Source: Macondimonas sp045864775 (GTDB taxonomy: Bacteria; Pseudomonadota; Gammaproteobacteria; UBA5335). Taken from it: DNA of 64,000 bases. Location of the stretch: assembly GCA_045864775.1 (NCBI GenBank), contig BTVR01000001.1:930001-994000 (forward strand), given 5' to 3'. The translations under genes and the position numbers were made by a program. The notes beneath the pieces are model-generated. The model saw only the letters and a program-made list of their open reading frames with translations. It did not search any database and was not told the origin of the DNA. Shown here piece by piece: positions 43,196 to 52,570 of the stretch (the first letter of the stretch is position 1; each line of letters opens with the position of its first letter).

Positions 43196-44263
43196 ATGAC
43201 CTCACCCGCCCTGCGCTTTCCCGCCGAATGGGAAGCCCAGTCCGCCGTCCTGCTGACCTGGCCCCATGCCGAGACCGACTGGGCGCCCAACCTCGCATCT
43301 GCCGAGGCCACTTTCGCGACCATCGCCCGCGTGGTGCTGGCCCGTGAATCGCTGATCGTCGGCGTGCATCATCCGGATCTCGTGGAAGCCGTGCGGGCCC
43401 GCATCGCGCCGCCGACGGATCAGGCAACGCGCCTGCAGGTGACCGTCGCGCCCAGCAACGACTCCTGGGTACGGGACCACGGCCCGCTCACCGTATTCGA
43501 AAACGGCCAGGCGGTGCTGCTCGATTTCACCTTCAATGCCTGGGGCGGCAAGTACGACAGCGCGCTCGATGACGCCATTCCCGCGGCGCTGCATCGGGCG
43601 GGCGTATTCGCCGACACGCCGCTGCGACGGGTGGACTTCGTACTCGAGGGCGGGGCGCTGGAAAGCGATGGCCAAGGCACACTGCTGACGACCACCTCCT
43701 GCCTGCTCGATCCCCGGCGCAATGCCGGCATTACCCGCGCCACCGCCGAAGCTCGCCTGCGGGCAGCGCTCGGCATCGAGCGGGTGCTCTGGCTTACCCA
43801 GGGCCATTTGGAAGGTGACGACACCGACGGCCACATCGATACCCTGGCGCGTTTTGCGGACCCGGAAACCATCGTCTACCAAGGTTGCGACGATCCTGCG
43901 GACCGTCACTACACGCCGCTGCGGGCCATGGCCGAAGAACTCGCGGCGCTGCGACAGACGGACGGGCGGCCTTACCGGCTGATCGCGCTGCCGCTGCCCC
44001 GCCCCATCCGCGATGTCGATGGGCGACGGCTGCCGGCGACCTACGCCAACTTCCTCATCATCAACGGCGCCGTGCTGCTGCCGGTCTACGGGGACCCCGC
44101 CGACGGCATGGCCCAGGCGAGGCTCGCGGAGGCCTTCCCGGAGCGACAGATCGTGCCGATTGACTGCAGCGCACTGATCCGCCAGTTCGGCAGCCTGCAC
44201 TGCGTCACCATGCAACTACCCGCGGCCGTCGCCGTGACTGCGCGGCCTTCCGCAGCGCTTTGA
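43196..44263 (+). CDS. aguA: Agmatine deiminase family protein
   Basis: 355 residues. Hydrolyses agmatine to N-carbamoylputrescine in the family's best-studied members. The guanidino-binding motif SNDSWVRDHGP, the catalytic histidine in DGHIDTLARF and the nucleophilic cysteine in GSLHCVTMQ are present. The N-terminal FPAEWEAQSAVLLTWPH is typical of the group. The ATG at 43196 is chosen; the ORF from 43112 overlaps the promoter of the neighbouring gene. No aguB follows, so the pathway is not completed here. Confidence 0.9.
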   Translation: MTSPALRFPAEWEAQSAVLLTWPHAETDWAPNLASAEATFATIARVVLARESLIVGVHHPDLVEAVRARIAPPTDQATRLQVTVAPSNDSWVRDHGPLTVFENGQAVLLDFTFNAWGGKYDSALDDAIPAALHRAGVFADTPLRRVDFVLEGGALESDGQGTLLTTTSCLLDPRRNAGITRATAEARLRAALGIERVLWLTQGHLEGDDTDGHIDTLARFADPETIVYQGCDDPADRHYTPLRAMAEELAALRQTDGRPYRLIALPLPRPIRDVDGRRLPATYANFLIINGAVLLPVYGDPADGMAQARLAEAFPERQIVPIDCSALIRQFGSLHCVTMQLPAAVAVTARPSAAL

Positions 44264-44294
44264 ATCGCTGCGACGTCAAGGTCAGCGCCGCGCC

Positions 44295-45068
44295 ATGAAC
44301 GCGCCGCACGCGATCAGCGTCGACCTGAACGCCGACGTCGGCGAGGGCAGCCCGGACGATGCGGTGCTGATCCCGCTGGTTTCCTCGGTCAACATCGCCT
44401 GCGGCGGCCACGCCGGCGATGCAGCCACCATGACCCACACCGTGGCGCTCGCGGCCGCCCACGGTTGCGCCATCGGCGCCCATCCCGGCTATGCCGATCC
44501 CGAGCACTTTGGCCGCCGCCCCCTCCACCTCCCCGCTGCGACGATCCAGCGACTGGTGGCGGAACAGATCGAAATCCTGGCCGCGCATGCCCATGCCGCG
44601 GAGACGCGCCTCACGCACGTCAAGCCGCACGGCGCGCTGTACAACCAGGCAGCCGGGGACATGAATCTCGCGGTGACCGTTGCGCGAGCCGTGCGTGACG
44701 TCGACCCCAGCCTCACGCTGGTCGGGCTGGCCGGCAGCGCGCTGCTCGCGGCCGGACGACGATACGCCTTGCGGGTCGCCGCCGAGGCTTTCGTCGATCG
44801 CCGCTACGAGGCCGACGGGCGCCTGACCCCACGTCCTCATTCGGACGCCCTGATCCACGATCCTGAGGAAGCGACCGGGCAGGTGCTCCGCCTCGTGCGC
44901 ACCGGTCGGCTGAGGAGTCGGACTGGACCGATCATCACGCTGACGGCCGACACCTTCTGTGTTCATGGCGACAGTCCTGCTGCCCTGGCGCTCGTGCAGA
45001 CCCTGCGCCAACGGCTTGCGGCGACGGGGATTGTAGTGCGGCCGCTGGCGATCCCCGCGTCCCGGTGA
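44295..45068 (+). CDS. pxpA: LamB/YcsF family protein, 5-oxoprolinase subunit A
   Basis: 257 residues. The N-terminus VDLNADVGEG, then SVNIACGGHAGD and HVKPHGALYNQ are LamB/YcsF signatures. With PxpB and PxpC it forms an ATP-dependent 5-oxoprolinase that salvages pyroglutamate. pxpB and pxpC are not adjacent. It follows aguA by 31 bases on the same strand, so the two are probably cotranscribed. Confidence 0.9.
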   Translation: MNAPHAISVDLNADVGEGSPDDAVLIPLVSSVNIACGGHAGDAATMTHTVALAAAHGCAIGAHPGYADPEHFGRRPLHLPAATIQRLVAEQIEILAAHAHAAETRLTHVKPHGALYNQAAGDMNLAVTVARAVRDVDPSLTLVGLAGSALLAAGRRYALRVAAEAFVDRRYEADGRLTPRPHSDALIHDPEEATGQVLRLVRTGRLRSRTGPIITLTADTFCVHGDSPAALALVQTLRQRLAATGIVVRPLAIPASR

Positions 45069-45303
45069 GCGGCCCCACGCTCCGTCTTCATCTCGACCCC
45101 GCGCGTTGTTCGATCCCTGACGGCGATCTTGGGTGCTTGCGGACATCCGTGGCGCATTCGCGACAATGAGCCGGTGACGGGTCGGACTGCCGCGACAGAA
45201 AAGATCGGCAATTCGCTGAATTGATTTGCGAATCACTCGGCAGTCGGCCGGCCAGGCGGCCTGGCACGGTTTCTGTGAGTGATCGTTCGCCTTGCTCAGC
45301 CGT

Positions 45304-45327
45304 CGTTATGCAATCGTTTACATGACG
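45304..45327 (+). promoter_or_regulatory. ModE operator
   Basis: CGTTATGCA, a 6-base spacer, then TACATGACG form an imperfect palindrome. It matches the E. coli modA operator pattern CGTTATATT-N6-TACATAACG in 14 of 18 half-site positions. It lies 15 bases upstream of the modE ATG, so bound ModE would block transcription or translation initiation of the whole mod block. Autorepression by molybdate-loaded ModE is expected from the E. coli system and inferred here. Confidence 0.8.
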
Positions 45328-45342
45328 CATCGAGGAGAACCC

Positions 45343-46149
45343 ATGGCGACTCAACCCCGCTGGCAGATCAAAGGGCGCGTGGCACTGGAAACGGAGCACC
45401 AGGCACCGGTCGAGGACACGCGCATCGACCTGCTGGAGCAGATCGAGCGGACCGGGTCGATTGCCCAGGCCGCCAAAGCCGTCGGCATGAGCTATCGCGC
45501 GGCCTGGAACGCCGTCGATGCCCTGCGCAATCTGGCCGGCGAGCCCATGGTGGCGACACACAGCGGCGGCAGCGACGGTGGCGGCACGCACCTCACGCCG
45601 GCCGGCCAACGCTTGGTGCACACGCATCGGCTGGTGCGGGAACACCAGCGCCGCTTTCTGATCCAGTTGCAGACGCGGCTGAATCATCCGGAGACCCTCA
45701 CCCTCATCAGGAGATTGGCCATGAAAACCAGTGCCCGCAACCAGTTCTTCGGCACCGTCACGCGCATCCAGACCGGGGCGGTGAATGCCGAGGTCGCGAT
45801 CGCGCTCAACACCCATGACCATCTGGTCGCCATGGTCACCATGGAAAGTCTGGCCGAACTCAAGCTCGCGCTCGGCAGCGAAGTGTGGGCGCTGGTCAAG
45901 GCGCCGTCGGTACTGATCACCGAGGATGACCCCGCGGTCAAGCTTTCGGCTCGCAACCGCCTCTGCGGCAAGGTGGCGCGCATCACGCGCGGCAGCGTGA
46001 ACGCCGATGTGGTGATCGACCTGCCGGGCGGCGCCACCATCAGCGCCATCATCACCCTCGACAGTCTCGAAAGCCTCGCGCTCGCCGAAGGCAGCCGGGC
46101 CTGCGCCGTGTTCAAGGCCGGCAGCGTGATCCTGGGCGTCAACGCCTGA
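45343..46149 (+). CDS. modE: Molybdate-dependent transcriptional regulator ModE
   Basis: 268 residues. A winged helix-turn-helix (about 25-95, DLLEQIERTGSIAQAAKAVGMSY) is followed by two Mop/TOBE molybdate-binding domains beginning TSARNQFFGTV and LSARNRLCGKV. ModE-molybdate represses mod genes. GAGGAGAA lies before the ATG at 45343; upstream in-frame codons from 45292 fall within the operator. It is transcribed with the porin gene, 30 bases apart. Confidence 0.95.
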   Translation: MATQPRWQIKGRVALETEHQAPVEDTRIDLLEQIERTGSIAQAAKAVGMSYRAAWNAVDALRNLAGEPMVATHSGGSDGGGTHLTPAGQRLVHTHRLVREHQRRFLIQLQTRLNHPETLTLIRRLAMKTSARNQFFGTVTRIQTGAVNAEVAIALNTHDHLVAMVTMESLAELKLALGSEVWALVKAPSVLITEDDPAVKLSARNRLCGKVARITRGSVNADVVIDLPGGATISAIITLDSLESLALAEGSRACAVFKAGSVILGVNA

Positions 46150-46179
46150 GATCTCACTTTCCCCCTCAAGGAGAATCCG

Positions 46180-47511
46180 ATGCGACGCCCCGCCATCGCC
46201 ACGGCGATGGTCGGTGCGGTCGCGCTCGGCCCGGCCCATGCCGCCGAAGCGCCACCCGCCGACCTGGAAGCCCTGCAGCAACGCCTCGACCAGCTCGAGC
46301 ATCTGGTCGACAACCTCCAGAACCAGCTCGACACCGAGCGCCAAGCACGTCAAAAAGTGGAGTCGGCTGCCGTGATCCGCCCTGTCAGCGACGGCAAGAG
46401 CCTGAAATTTCAGTCGCCGAGCGGCGACTTCAGCTTCCAGGCCGGCGGACGCCTGGACATCGACGCCGCCGCTTACGAGGAAGACAAGCAGGATCTGGGC
46501 GATGGGACCGACTTCCGCCGCGCGCGCATGTACATGCGCGGCACGCTGGCGCGCGACTTCGACTACCTGTTCGAGTACGAATTTGCCGACTCGGCGACGC
46601 GCAACAGGGGCATCACCGACGCATACCTACGCTACACCGGATTCGCGCCGGCTTTGCTCACAGCCGGCAACTTCAAGATGCCTTTCGGCATGGATCAGCT
46701 CACTTCAGACAACACCACGGTCTTCCTGGAGCGGGGCGTCAACGACATCCTGACGCCCGGTCGCGGCATCGGTGCCGAGCTGCGCAGCGCCGGAGCGAAC
46801 TGGAGTCTGGCCGGCGGCGTGTTCGGCGAGAAACCCGATGGCGACGTCGATAAAGAGGGTGACGAAGGGTGGAACGTGGCCGCCCGGGGCACCTACGCGC
46901 CCGTCCTGGCCTCCGATGCGGTGCTGCATTTGGGCGCAGGCGCCCGTCACCACACCGCGGAAGACTCGACCAATGCATTGCGCTTTCGCAGCAAGCCCGA
47001 ATCGAACGTGACGGGTGTTTTCCTGGTGGACTCCGGCGGTCTTTTGAACACGGACCAGTTCACATCCGCCAATGCGGAGCTGGCCAGTCTGTGGGGTCCG
47101 GTGAGTTTCCAGGCCGAGTACATGCGCACGGCTCTCGATCGTGGCGACACCGCCGAAGATGTGAATTTCTCCGGCTGGTACGCGCAGGCGGCGTGGTTGA
47201 TGACCGGCGAGCGCCGCCCCTACAAAGTATCCGAAGGCGTGTTCGATCGCGTCATACCGAACGCCAGCGTGGGTCTGGGCGGCATCGGCGCCTGGGAACT
47301 GGCCGCCCGCGTCAGCGAGGTGGATCTCAACGACGGCGACATCGTCGGCGGCGAGGAGCGCAACCTGACACTGGCGCTCAACGGTTACCTGACCTCCAAC
47401 GTCCGGCTCATGCTGAACTACATCCGCGTCCTCGAACTCGATCGGCCCGGCAACGCAGCCGATCAGGACGAACCATCGATCATCGGCGCGCGCCTGCATG
47501 TGGACTTCTGA
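46180..47511 (+). CDS. OprO/OprP-type outer membrane porin in the molybdate operon
   Basis: 443 residues. A signal peptide (about residues 1-22, AHA-A) is followed by a short coiled-coil (27-62) and a 16-strand beta-barrel-like region: alternating aromatic and polar residues and a terminal phenylalanine (RLHVDF). The pattern RRARMYMRGTLARDFDYLFEYEF matches the phosphate-selective porin O/P family. Those porins are anion-selective, so this could carry molybdate or tungstate across the outer membrane. That role is inferred from its place between modE and modA. AAGGAG lies before the ATG. Confidence 0.87.
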   Translation: MRRPAIATAMVGAVALGPAHAAEAPPADLEALQQRLDQLEHLVDNLQNQLDTERQARQKVESAAVIRPVSDGKSLKFQSPSGDFSFQAGGRLDIDAAAYEEDKQDLGDGTDFRRARMYMRGTLARDFDYLFEYEFADSATRNRGITDAYLRYTGFAPALLTAGNFKMPFGMDQLTSDNTTVFLERGVNDILTPGRGIGAELRSAGANWSLAGGVFGEKPDGDVDKEGDEGWNVAARGTYAPVLASDAVLHLGAGARHHTAEDSTNALRFRSKPESNVTGVFLVDSGGLLNTDQFTSANAELASLWGPVSFQAEYMRTALDRGDTAEDVNFSGWYAQAAWLMTGERRPYKVSEGVFDRVIPNASVGLGGIGAWELAARVSEVDLNDGDIVGGEERNLTLALNGYLTSNVRLMLNYIRVLELDRPGNAADQDEPSIIGARLHVDF

Positions 47512-47555
47512 CCTGACCGTGCAGACGCTTCGATACAACACAGGGAATTCTGATC

Positions 47556-48320
47556 ATGATCTCATTGCGCTCACTCCTGACGACGTTCTACCTTGCCGTA
47601 GTGCTGCTGTCCGCTGCGCCGGCCCGTGCCGCAGAGGTGGTCGCGGCGGTCGCGGCAAACTTCGGCCCGGCCATGGCCCGGATCGAGCCCGGCTTTGAAA
47701 GCGCCACCGGACACAATCTGACCGTGGTGCTGGGCTCGTCCGGCAAGTTCCTGCAGCAGATTCAGCAGGGCGCGCCGTTCGACGTATTGCTGTCGGCCGA
47801 TGTCGAGCGGCCCGAACTGCTCGCCAAGTCCGGCCTCGGCGTGCCCGCCTCGCGCTTCACCTACGCCATTGGCCGACTCGCGCTGTGGAGCCCGCAGGCC
47901 GACGCCTTCAGCGACGGCGAGGCGTACCTCAAGGCCGGCGCGTTCCGGCATCTGGCCATCGCCAACCCGGCCGTCGCGCCCTACGGCGTGGCCGCGCAGC
48001 GCACGCTCGAACAACTAGGCCTGTGGGCCGGCCTGCAGGAGAAGATCGTCCGCGCCGAGGACATCGGTCAGGTGTACGCCATGGCCGGCAGCGGCGCCGC
48101 CGAGGCGGCCTTCGTGGCCTACTCGTCGGTGCTCGCCGGCGGCAAGCCGGGCAGCCAGTGGCTTATGCCGCAAACTCTCTATCCGCCCCTCAAGCAGGAC
48201 GCCATCCTGATCACGCGCGCCCAGAACAACCCGGCCGCCAAAGCCCTGCTCGACTACCTCAAGACACCGGCGGCGCGGGAGGTGATCGCGGCGCTGGGCT
48301 ATGACCTGCCGGCGCCCTGA
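47556..48320 (+). CDS. modA: Molybdate ABC transporter substrate-binding protein
   Basis: 254 residues. A signal peptide (about 1-25) precedes the mature protein AAEVVAAVAANFGPAM. LGSSGKFLQQIQQGAPFDVLLSADVE is the oxyanion-binding region, with serines that hold molybdate or tungstate. Typical length and fold of ModA. It begins 44 bases after the porin and is followed three bases later by modB. Confidence 0.95.
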   Translation: MISLRSLLTTFYLAVVLLSAAPARAAEVVAAVAANFGPAMARIEPGFESATGHNLTVVLGSSGKFLQQIQQGAPFDVLLSADVERPELLAKSGLGVPASRFTYAIGRLALWSPQADAFSDGEAYLKAGAFRHLAIANPAVAPYGVAAQRTLEQLGLWAGLQEKIVRAEDIGQVYAMAGSGAAEAAFVAYSSVLAGGKPGSQWLMPQTLYPPLKQDAILITRAQNNPAAKALLDYLKTPAAREVIAALGYDLPAP

Positions 48321-48323
48321 CCC

Positions 48324-48992
48324 ATGACCCTCGACCCGGTCTGGCTCACGCTGCGCCTGGCGGCGGTGACGGTGGCGCTGCTGCTCGTCGTCGGCACGCC
48401 GCTCGCCTGGTGGCTGGCGCACACCCGCACACGGGTGAAGCCGCTCGTCGAGGCCGTCACCGCGCTGCCGCTGGTGCTGCCGCCGACGGTGCTCGGGTTT
48501 TACCTCTTGGTGCTGTTCGCGCCGGGTGGGGCGCTCGGCGCGCCCTGGCTGGCGCTGACGGGCGAAACGCTCACCTTCTCGTTCAGCGGTCTGGTGCTGG
48601 CGTCGATGCTGTATTCGCTGCCGTTCGTGGTGCAGCCGCTGCAGGCCGCCTTCGAAGCGGTCGGCCGCGCGCCGCTGGAGGCCGCCGCGGTGCTGGGCGC
48701 CCGTCCGCTCGATGCGTTTTTTACCGTCGCAAGCCCGCTCGCCGCGCGCGGTTATCTCACTGCCATCGTGCTCGGCTTCGCCCACACGCTGGGCGAGTTC
48801 GGCGTGGTGCTGATGGTGGGCGGCAACATCCCCGGCCGCACGCGGGTGATCTCGATCGCCATCTACGAGCAGGTCGAGACGCTCAACTTCGCCGCCGCGC
48901 ATGTGCTCTCGGCCGGCCTCCTGGCGTTCTCGTTCGCGGTGCTGGTGCTGGTGTATGTGTTGAACCGCCGCTACCCGGTACACGCCGCATGA
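48324..48992 (+). CDS. modB: Molybdate ABC transporter permease
   Basis: 222 residues, five predicted membrane helices. The EAA loop is present as EAAAVLGARPLDAFFTVASPLAARG, which contacts ModC. The N-terminal PVWLTLRLAAVTVALLLVVGTPLAWWLA and LPLVLPPTVLGFYLL are typical of ModB. Its stop overlaps the modC ATG (ATGA). Confidence 0.95.
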   Translation: MTLDPVWLTLRLAAVTVALLLVVGTPLAWWLAHTRTRVKPLVEAVTALPLVLPPTVLGFYLLVLFAPGGALGAPWLALTGETLTFSFSGLVLASMLYSLPFVVQPLQAAFEAVGRAPLEAAAVLGARPLDAFFTVASPLAARGYLTAIVLGFAHTLGEFGVVLMVGGNIPGRTRVISIAIYEQVETLNFAAAHVLSAGLLAFSFAVLVLVYVLNRRYPVHAA

Positions 48993-50110
48993 GGCTCGAC
49001 GTCGCCCTCGCGCTGCACCGCGCCGGCTTTGCGCTGGAGCTGGACGAAACGCTGGAGCTGACCGGCATCACCGCCGTGATGGGCGCATCGGGCAGCGGCA
49101 AGAGCACCCTGCTGCGCGCGCTGGCGGGTCTGGAGACGCCGCAGCGCGCGCGCATCGCGCTCGACGGCGCACTGCTCACCGACAGCGCGGCCGGCGTGAA
49201 CCTGCCGCCGCACCGGCGCGGCATCGGCTACGTGTTTCAGGACGCGCGTCTGTTCGCGCACCGCCGCGTGCTCGGCAACCTGCGCTTCGCGCAACAGCGC
49301 GCCCGGCCGGCCAACGGCGGCGCGCCGGCACCGGTGCTGGACGAGGTGATGTCTGCGCTCGATCTGATGCCGCTGCTGGAGCGGCGCACGGCCGGCCTGT
49401 CCGGCGGCGAGCGCCAGCGCGTGGCCATCGCCCGCGCGCTGCTCGCCAACCCGCGCCTGCTGCTGCTGGACGAGCCACTGTCGGCGCTGGACCTCAAACG
49501 CAAGGCCGAGCTGCTGCCCTACATCCGCGCCCTGCCCGCGCGCTTCGGCATTCCACTGATCTACGTCTCGCACGCGGTGGAGGAAGTCGCCCAGCTCGCC
49601 GACGAGGTGCTGATTCTCAGCAATGGCCGCGTCACGGCGCGCGGCGAGGCGCACGCCGTGCTGGAGCGCCCGGAGGCCGAGGCCGTGTCTGGCCACTTCG
49701 AGGCCGGCGCGCTGCTGCGCGTGCACGTGCTGCGGCACATCACGGCCTTCGCGCTCACCGAATTCGATCTCGCCGGCCAGTGCCTCACGCTGCCGCACGT
49801 CGACGCCGCGCCGGGCACGCCGGTGCGCCTGCGGGTGCGGGCGCGGGACGTGTCGATCGCCCTGCGGCAGGTCGAGGACACCAGCATTCGCAACCAGCTC
49901 GCCGCGCGCGTGCTGTCGATCGACGCGGATCCCGCCAGCGCCTATGCCGAAGTGCTGCTCGCGCTCGCCGGCGCGCCCGCGCAGCGCCTGCGTGCGCGCA
50001 TCACGCGCGAATCGGTCGACCGCTTGCGACTGCAGACCGGCCAGTCGGTGTGCGCGCTCGTCAAGGCCGTGTCGTTCGACCCGCGGGTACCCGGCGGCCC
50101 GCCCGCGTAG
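48989..50110 (+). CDS. modC: Molybdate ABC transporter ATP-binding protein
   Basis: 373 residues. Walker A GASGSGKST, Q-loop FQDARLFAH, signature LSGGERQRVA and Walker B LLLLDEPLSALD are in order. The last 75 residues form a TOBE/Mop domain (TSIRNQLAARVLSI) that can sense molybdate and inhibit transport. The ATG at 48989 overlaps the modB stop; the longer ORF from 48410 is a shadow through modB. Last gene of the operon; no clear terminator follows. Confidence 0.95.
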   Translation: MRLDVALALHRAGFALELDETLELTGITAVMGASGSGKSTLLRALAGLETPQRARIALDGALLTDSAAGVNLPPHRRGIGYVFQDARLFAHRRVLGNLRFAQQRARPANGGAPAPVLDEVMSALDLMPLLERRTAGLSGGERQRVAIARALLANPRLLLLDEPLSALDLKRKAELLPYIRALPARFGIPLIYVSHAVEEVAQLADEVLILSNGRVTARGEAHAVLERPEAEAVSGHFEAGALLRVHVLRHITAFALTEFDLAGQCLTLPHVDAAPGTPVRLRVRARDVSIALRQVEDTSIRNQLAARVLSIDADPASAYAEVLLALAGAPAQRLRARITRESVDRLRLQTGQSVCALVKAVSFDPRVPGGPPA

Positions 50111-50597
50111 GCCGTGGCGCCTGCACCGCTCAGGACCCGGAAAGGTCGCCGAAGAACGGCGTCTCGACCGCGTCGAACCCCGACCAGCGGCGCTAGTTGT
50201 CCAGCCTGCCCTCATGCGCGGGCGCCGCATCTCCCCGCTGGAGTTGAAAAATGAAGGCTTGCGCTGCCGTCGGCGGGGCCCGTTTGTCAGGCCGCCCGTT
50301 GGCCCACTCGAGAAGGGCGCTTCAGACCCTTTGGTGCCGTGACTCACAGCCTGTCGGCCTATGCGCCGCGCGTGGTCCGATCCGGCAATATCAGCGCGTC
50401 GGACAAGCCCGACTTCCGTGCGACCCTCGAGGCAGCCGGCGAGGGAGGTTCCGGGACGCCGGCGACGCGGTTCGGCCTTGGCACTGGCGGCCGACGAATC
50501 CGGTGTAACGTGCGTGGTCACCGGCGCGTCCGGCGGCGTTCGACGGGTTCATGCGCTACGCCACTCGCATCTCATGGGAGTCGGTTCGCCCGCCGGC
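50111..50597. other. Gene-free stretch between modC and the AsmA-like gene
   Basis: About 490 bases with only short, arginine-rich frames that look like GC artefacts. A minus-strand fragment of about 40 codons (SALLEWANGRPDKRAPP, ending at the TAG near 50194) has normal amino-acid composition but no start and is closed upstream by a stop; it may be a decayed gene end. No terminator, repeat or RNA gene recognised. Confidence 0.4.
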
Positions 50598-52568
50598 TCA
50601 GTCGTGCTCGGTCGTGCTCAGCAGGCTGGCGCAGTCGCTGTCTGCGGCGAGTCCCGGATCGACGAAGGCGAGCAGCGCGGCAACCGGCGTCAGCAATGCG
50701 CCCAAGGCGACGGCAGCCGCGCCGCGTCTTGCCAAAGGCCGGGTCACGACGTTGATACGTGGATCCCGTAGCGGACCACTGATGGTGAGGGGCGACTGGC
50801 CGGACAGGGCGCTCGGGCCCTTGGACCGGGTCTGCAACGTGAGGTCCAACTTTTCCTGGCCGAGATCCACCGCGCCTGATGCCGTGATGACCGAGTCGGT
50901 GGTGTCGATGACGAAGGTCTCGGGCCGCGCCACGCCGTCGTGCACGTCGAACGCCATCGCGGCGCAGCGCAGGTCCACCGTCTTGTCGCCGCTGATGGCG
51001 ACGCCGAGCGCTTCGGCGACATCCAGTCCCAACAGCTCCACGATCAGGTGACTCATCTGGCCGCCGTTCATGGCCAGACCGATGCGGCCGTGCGCGTCGG
51101 CGGCAAAGGCGCGCACTGAGTCGCCGCGACCTTCGAGCTGCGCCCGACCGTGGAGCGTGCCCGCCAAGGCCGGCGCGCCGTCCACGGCGGGCAGCAGGTC
51201 GGCCATCTGCACCTTCCACACGCCCAGCGCCACGCGCGACACCGGCGGCGTGACACGGCCGTCGAGCGCGAGGTCGAGCTCGAACTGCCCCTGTGGCAAT
51301 TGCACGCGCACGGGCGCCAACCGCAGGCGGCCGTCATCGAGGTGCACCGTGATGCTGAGGTCTTTCATCGGCACCTTGCCGGCCTTGACCGCGTCGGCGC
51401 GGAAGGTGGCGTCGGCGTCCATGGCGCGCAGCCGGCTCGCATCGAGCGTTGCGTCCGGCAGCAGGCGATTCTGGCGGGCGAGCGTTGCAGCCCGCGCCTT
51501 CTGCGACGCAGAAGCTGTTTCGGCGTCTCCGGTGGCCGGCACGCCGCCGAACAGTGTCGCCAGATCGTCGAAATCGAGCTTGCGCGAATGGAGCTTGCCT
51601 TCGAGCCGCGGCCGCGCGCCGCCGAGCGCGATGGAAAGATCGCCCGCGGCGTCGCTGTCGCCGATGGAGCCGTCGAGCTTGGCCAGGCGCACCGTGTCCG
51701 CCTGCCGCGTGAGGTGCGTGCGCAGGGCGTACGGCGGCGAATTCGGCAGCACCACGCCCGTGAGCGGGTACAGCTCAGCCAGGTCATCGCCCTGCAGGGT
51801 GAGTGTGCCATCCAGGCCGGCGAGCGAGCCGCCGGGCGCTGTGGTGCCCTCAAACCGCAGGCGCGTGCCGGCGGCGCCAAGGTCGATCGTGACCGGGAAA
51901 GGCACTTGTGCACCGCGGTAGGCGTCGAGCGAGCCGGCCTGCGCTTCCAGCCGGAACTTGCCGGTGTTGTAGCGGCCGCTGGCGGCCAGATGCAGGCGGC
52001 CTTTTTCCGCATCGGCGTCGTTGCCCTCGGCATTGACCGCGGCCTCGAGCGCGATATGGCGCAGCGCGTCACTGAGCGAGATGCGCCCATCGCGCACCAC
52101 GAGCGCGCCCACGCGCGGGCCGCCCGAACCGCCATCATCACCGCTGCCGAGCGCCCAGTTGGCGTGCGCCTCATCACGGCGCTCGAGGTTCACCCGCGGT
52201 GCATCGATCGCCACCCGCGGCAGCGTAACCCGTCCGCGCAACAAATCCGGCACACTCAGGTCGACGGCGACTGCACGGGCCGCGAACAGCGGTTGCGTGC
52301 CACGTGCCCAGTCGGCGTTGGCGAGGCTGACTCCGTTGAGATGGATCCGCGAGATGAAGCCCAGGTCGACATCGAGATCGCGCAGCACAAAGGCGCGGCC
52401 CGTCTGCGTCGTGACGAGACGCTCGATGGGCCCCCGCAGCAGGTTCCAGCCGCCTAGCTCCAGCACCACGAGCGCCGCCATCAGCAAGCCGACGAGCGCG
52501 CCAGCGACGCTGAGGAGGACGCCAGTCGCGAGCCGCAGCATGCCCTTGGCAGTGTATGGAGGCGCCAT
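50598..52568 (-). CDS. AsmA family protein
   Basis: About 656 residues. One N-terminal membrane helix (GVLLSVAGALVGLLMAALVVLELG) is followed by a very long beta-rich periplasmic region, as in AsmA/TamB-like lipid-transport proteins. The C-terminal third contains the AsmA motif region with HGRIGLAMNGGQMSHLIVELLGLDVAEALG. These proteins are thought to bridge lipids between membranes. The ATG at 52568 starts just before the helix; codons upstream to 52925 overlap the next gene and are arginine-rich, so they are rejected. It follows the DUF1264 gene with only two bases between. Confidence 0.85.
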   Translation of the reverse strand: MAPPYTAKGMLRLATGVLLSVAGALVGLLMAALVVLELGGWNLLRGPIERLVTTQTGRAFVLRDLDVDLGFISRIHLNGVSLANADWARGTQPLFAARAVAVDLSVPDLLRGRVTLPRVAIDAPRVNLERRDEAHANWALGSGDDGGSGGPRVGALVVRDGRISLSDALRHIALEAAVNAEGNDADAEKGRLHLAASGRYNTGKFRLEAQAGSLDAYRGAQVPFPVTIDLGAAGTRLRFEGTTAPGGSLAGLDGTLTLQGDDLAELYPLTGVVLPNSPPYALRTHLTRQADTVRLAKLDGSIGDSDAAGDLSIALGGARPRLEGKLHSRKLDFDDLATLFGGVPATGDAETASASQKARAATLARQNRLLPDATLDASRLRAMDADATFRADAVKAGKVPMKDLSITVHLDDGRLRLAPVRVQLPQGQFELDLALDGRVTPPVSRVALGVWKVQMADLLPAVDGAPALAGTLHGRAQLEGRGDSVRAFAADAHGRIGLAMNGGQMSHLIVELLGLDVAEALGVAISGDKTVDLRCAAMAFDVHDGVARPETFVIDTTDSVITASGAVDLGQEKLDLTLQTRSKGPSALSGQSPLTISGPLRDPRINVVTRPLARRGAAAVALGALLTPVAALLAFVDPGLAADSDCASLLSTTEHD

Positions 52569-52570
52569 CG

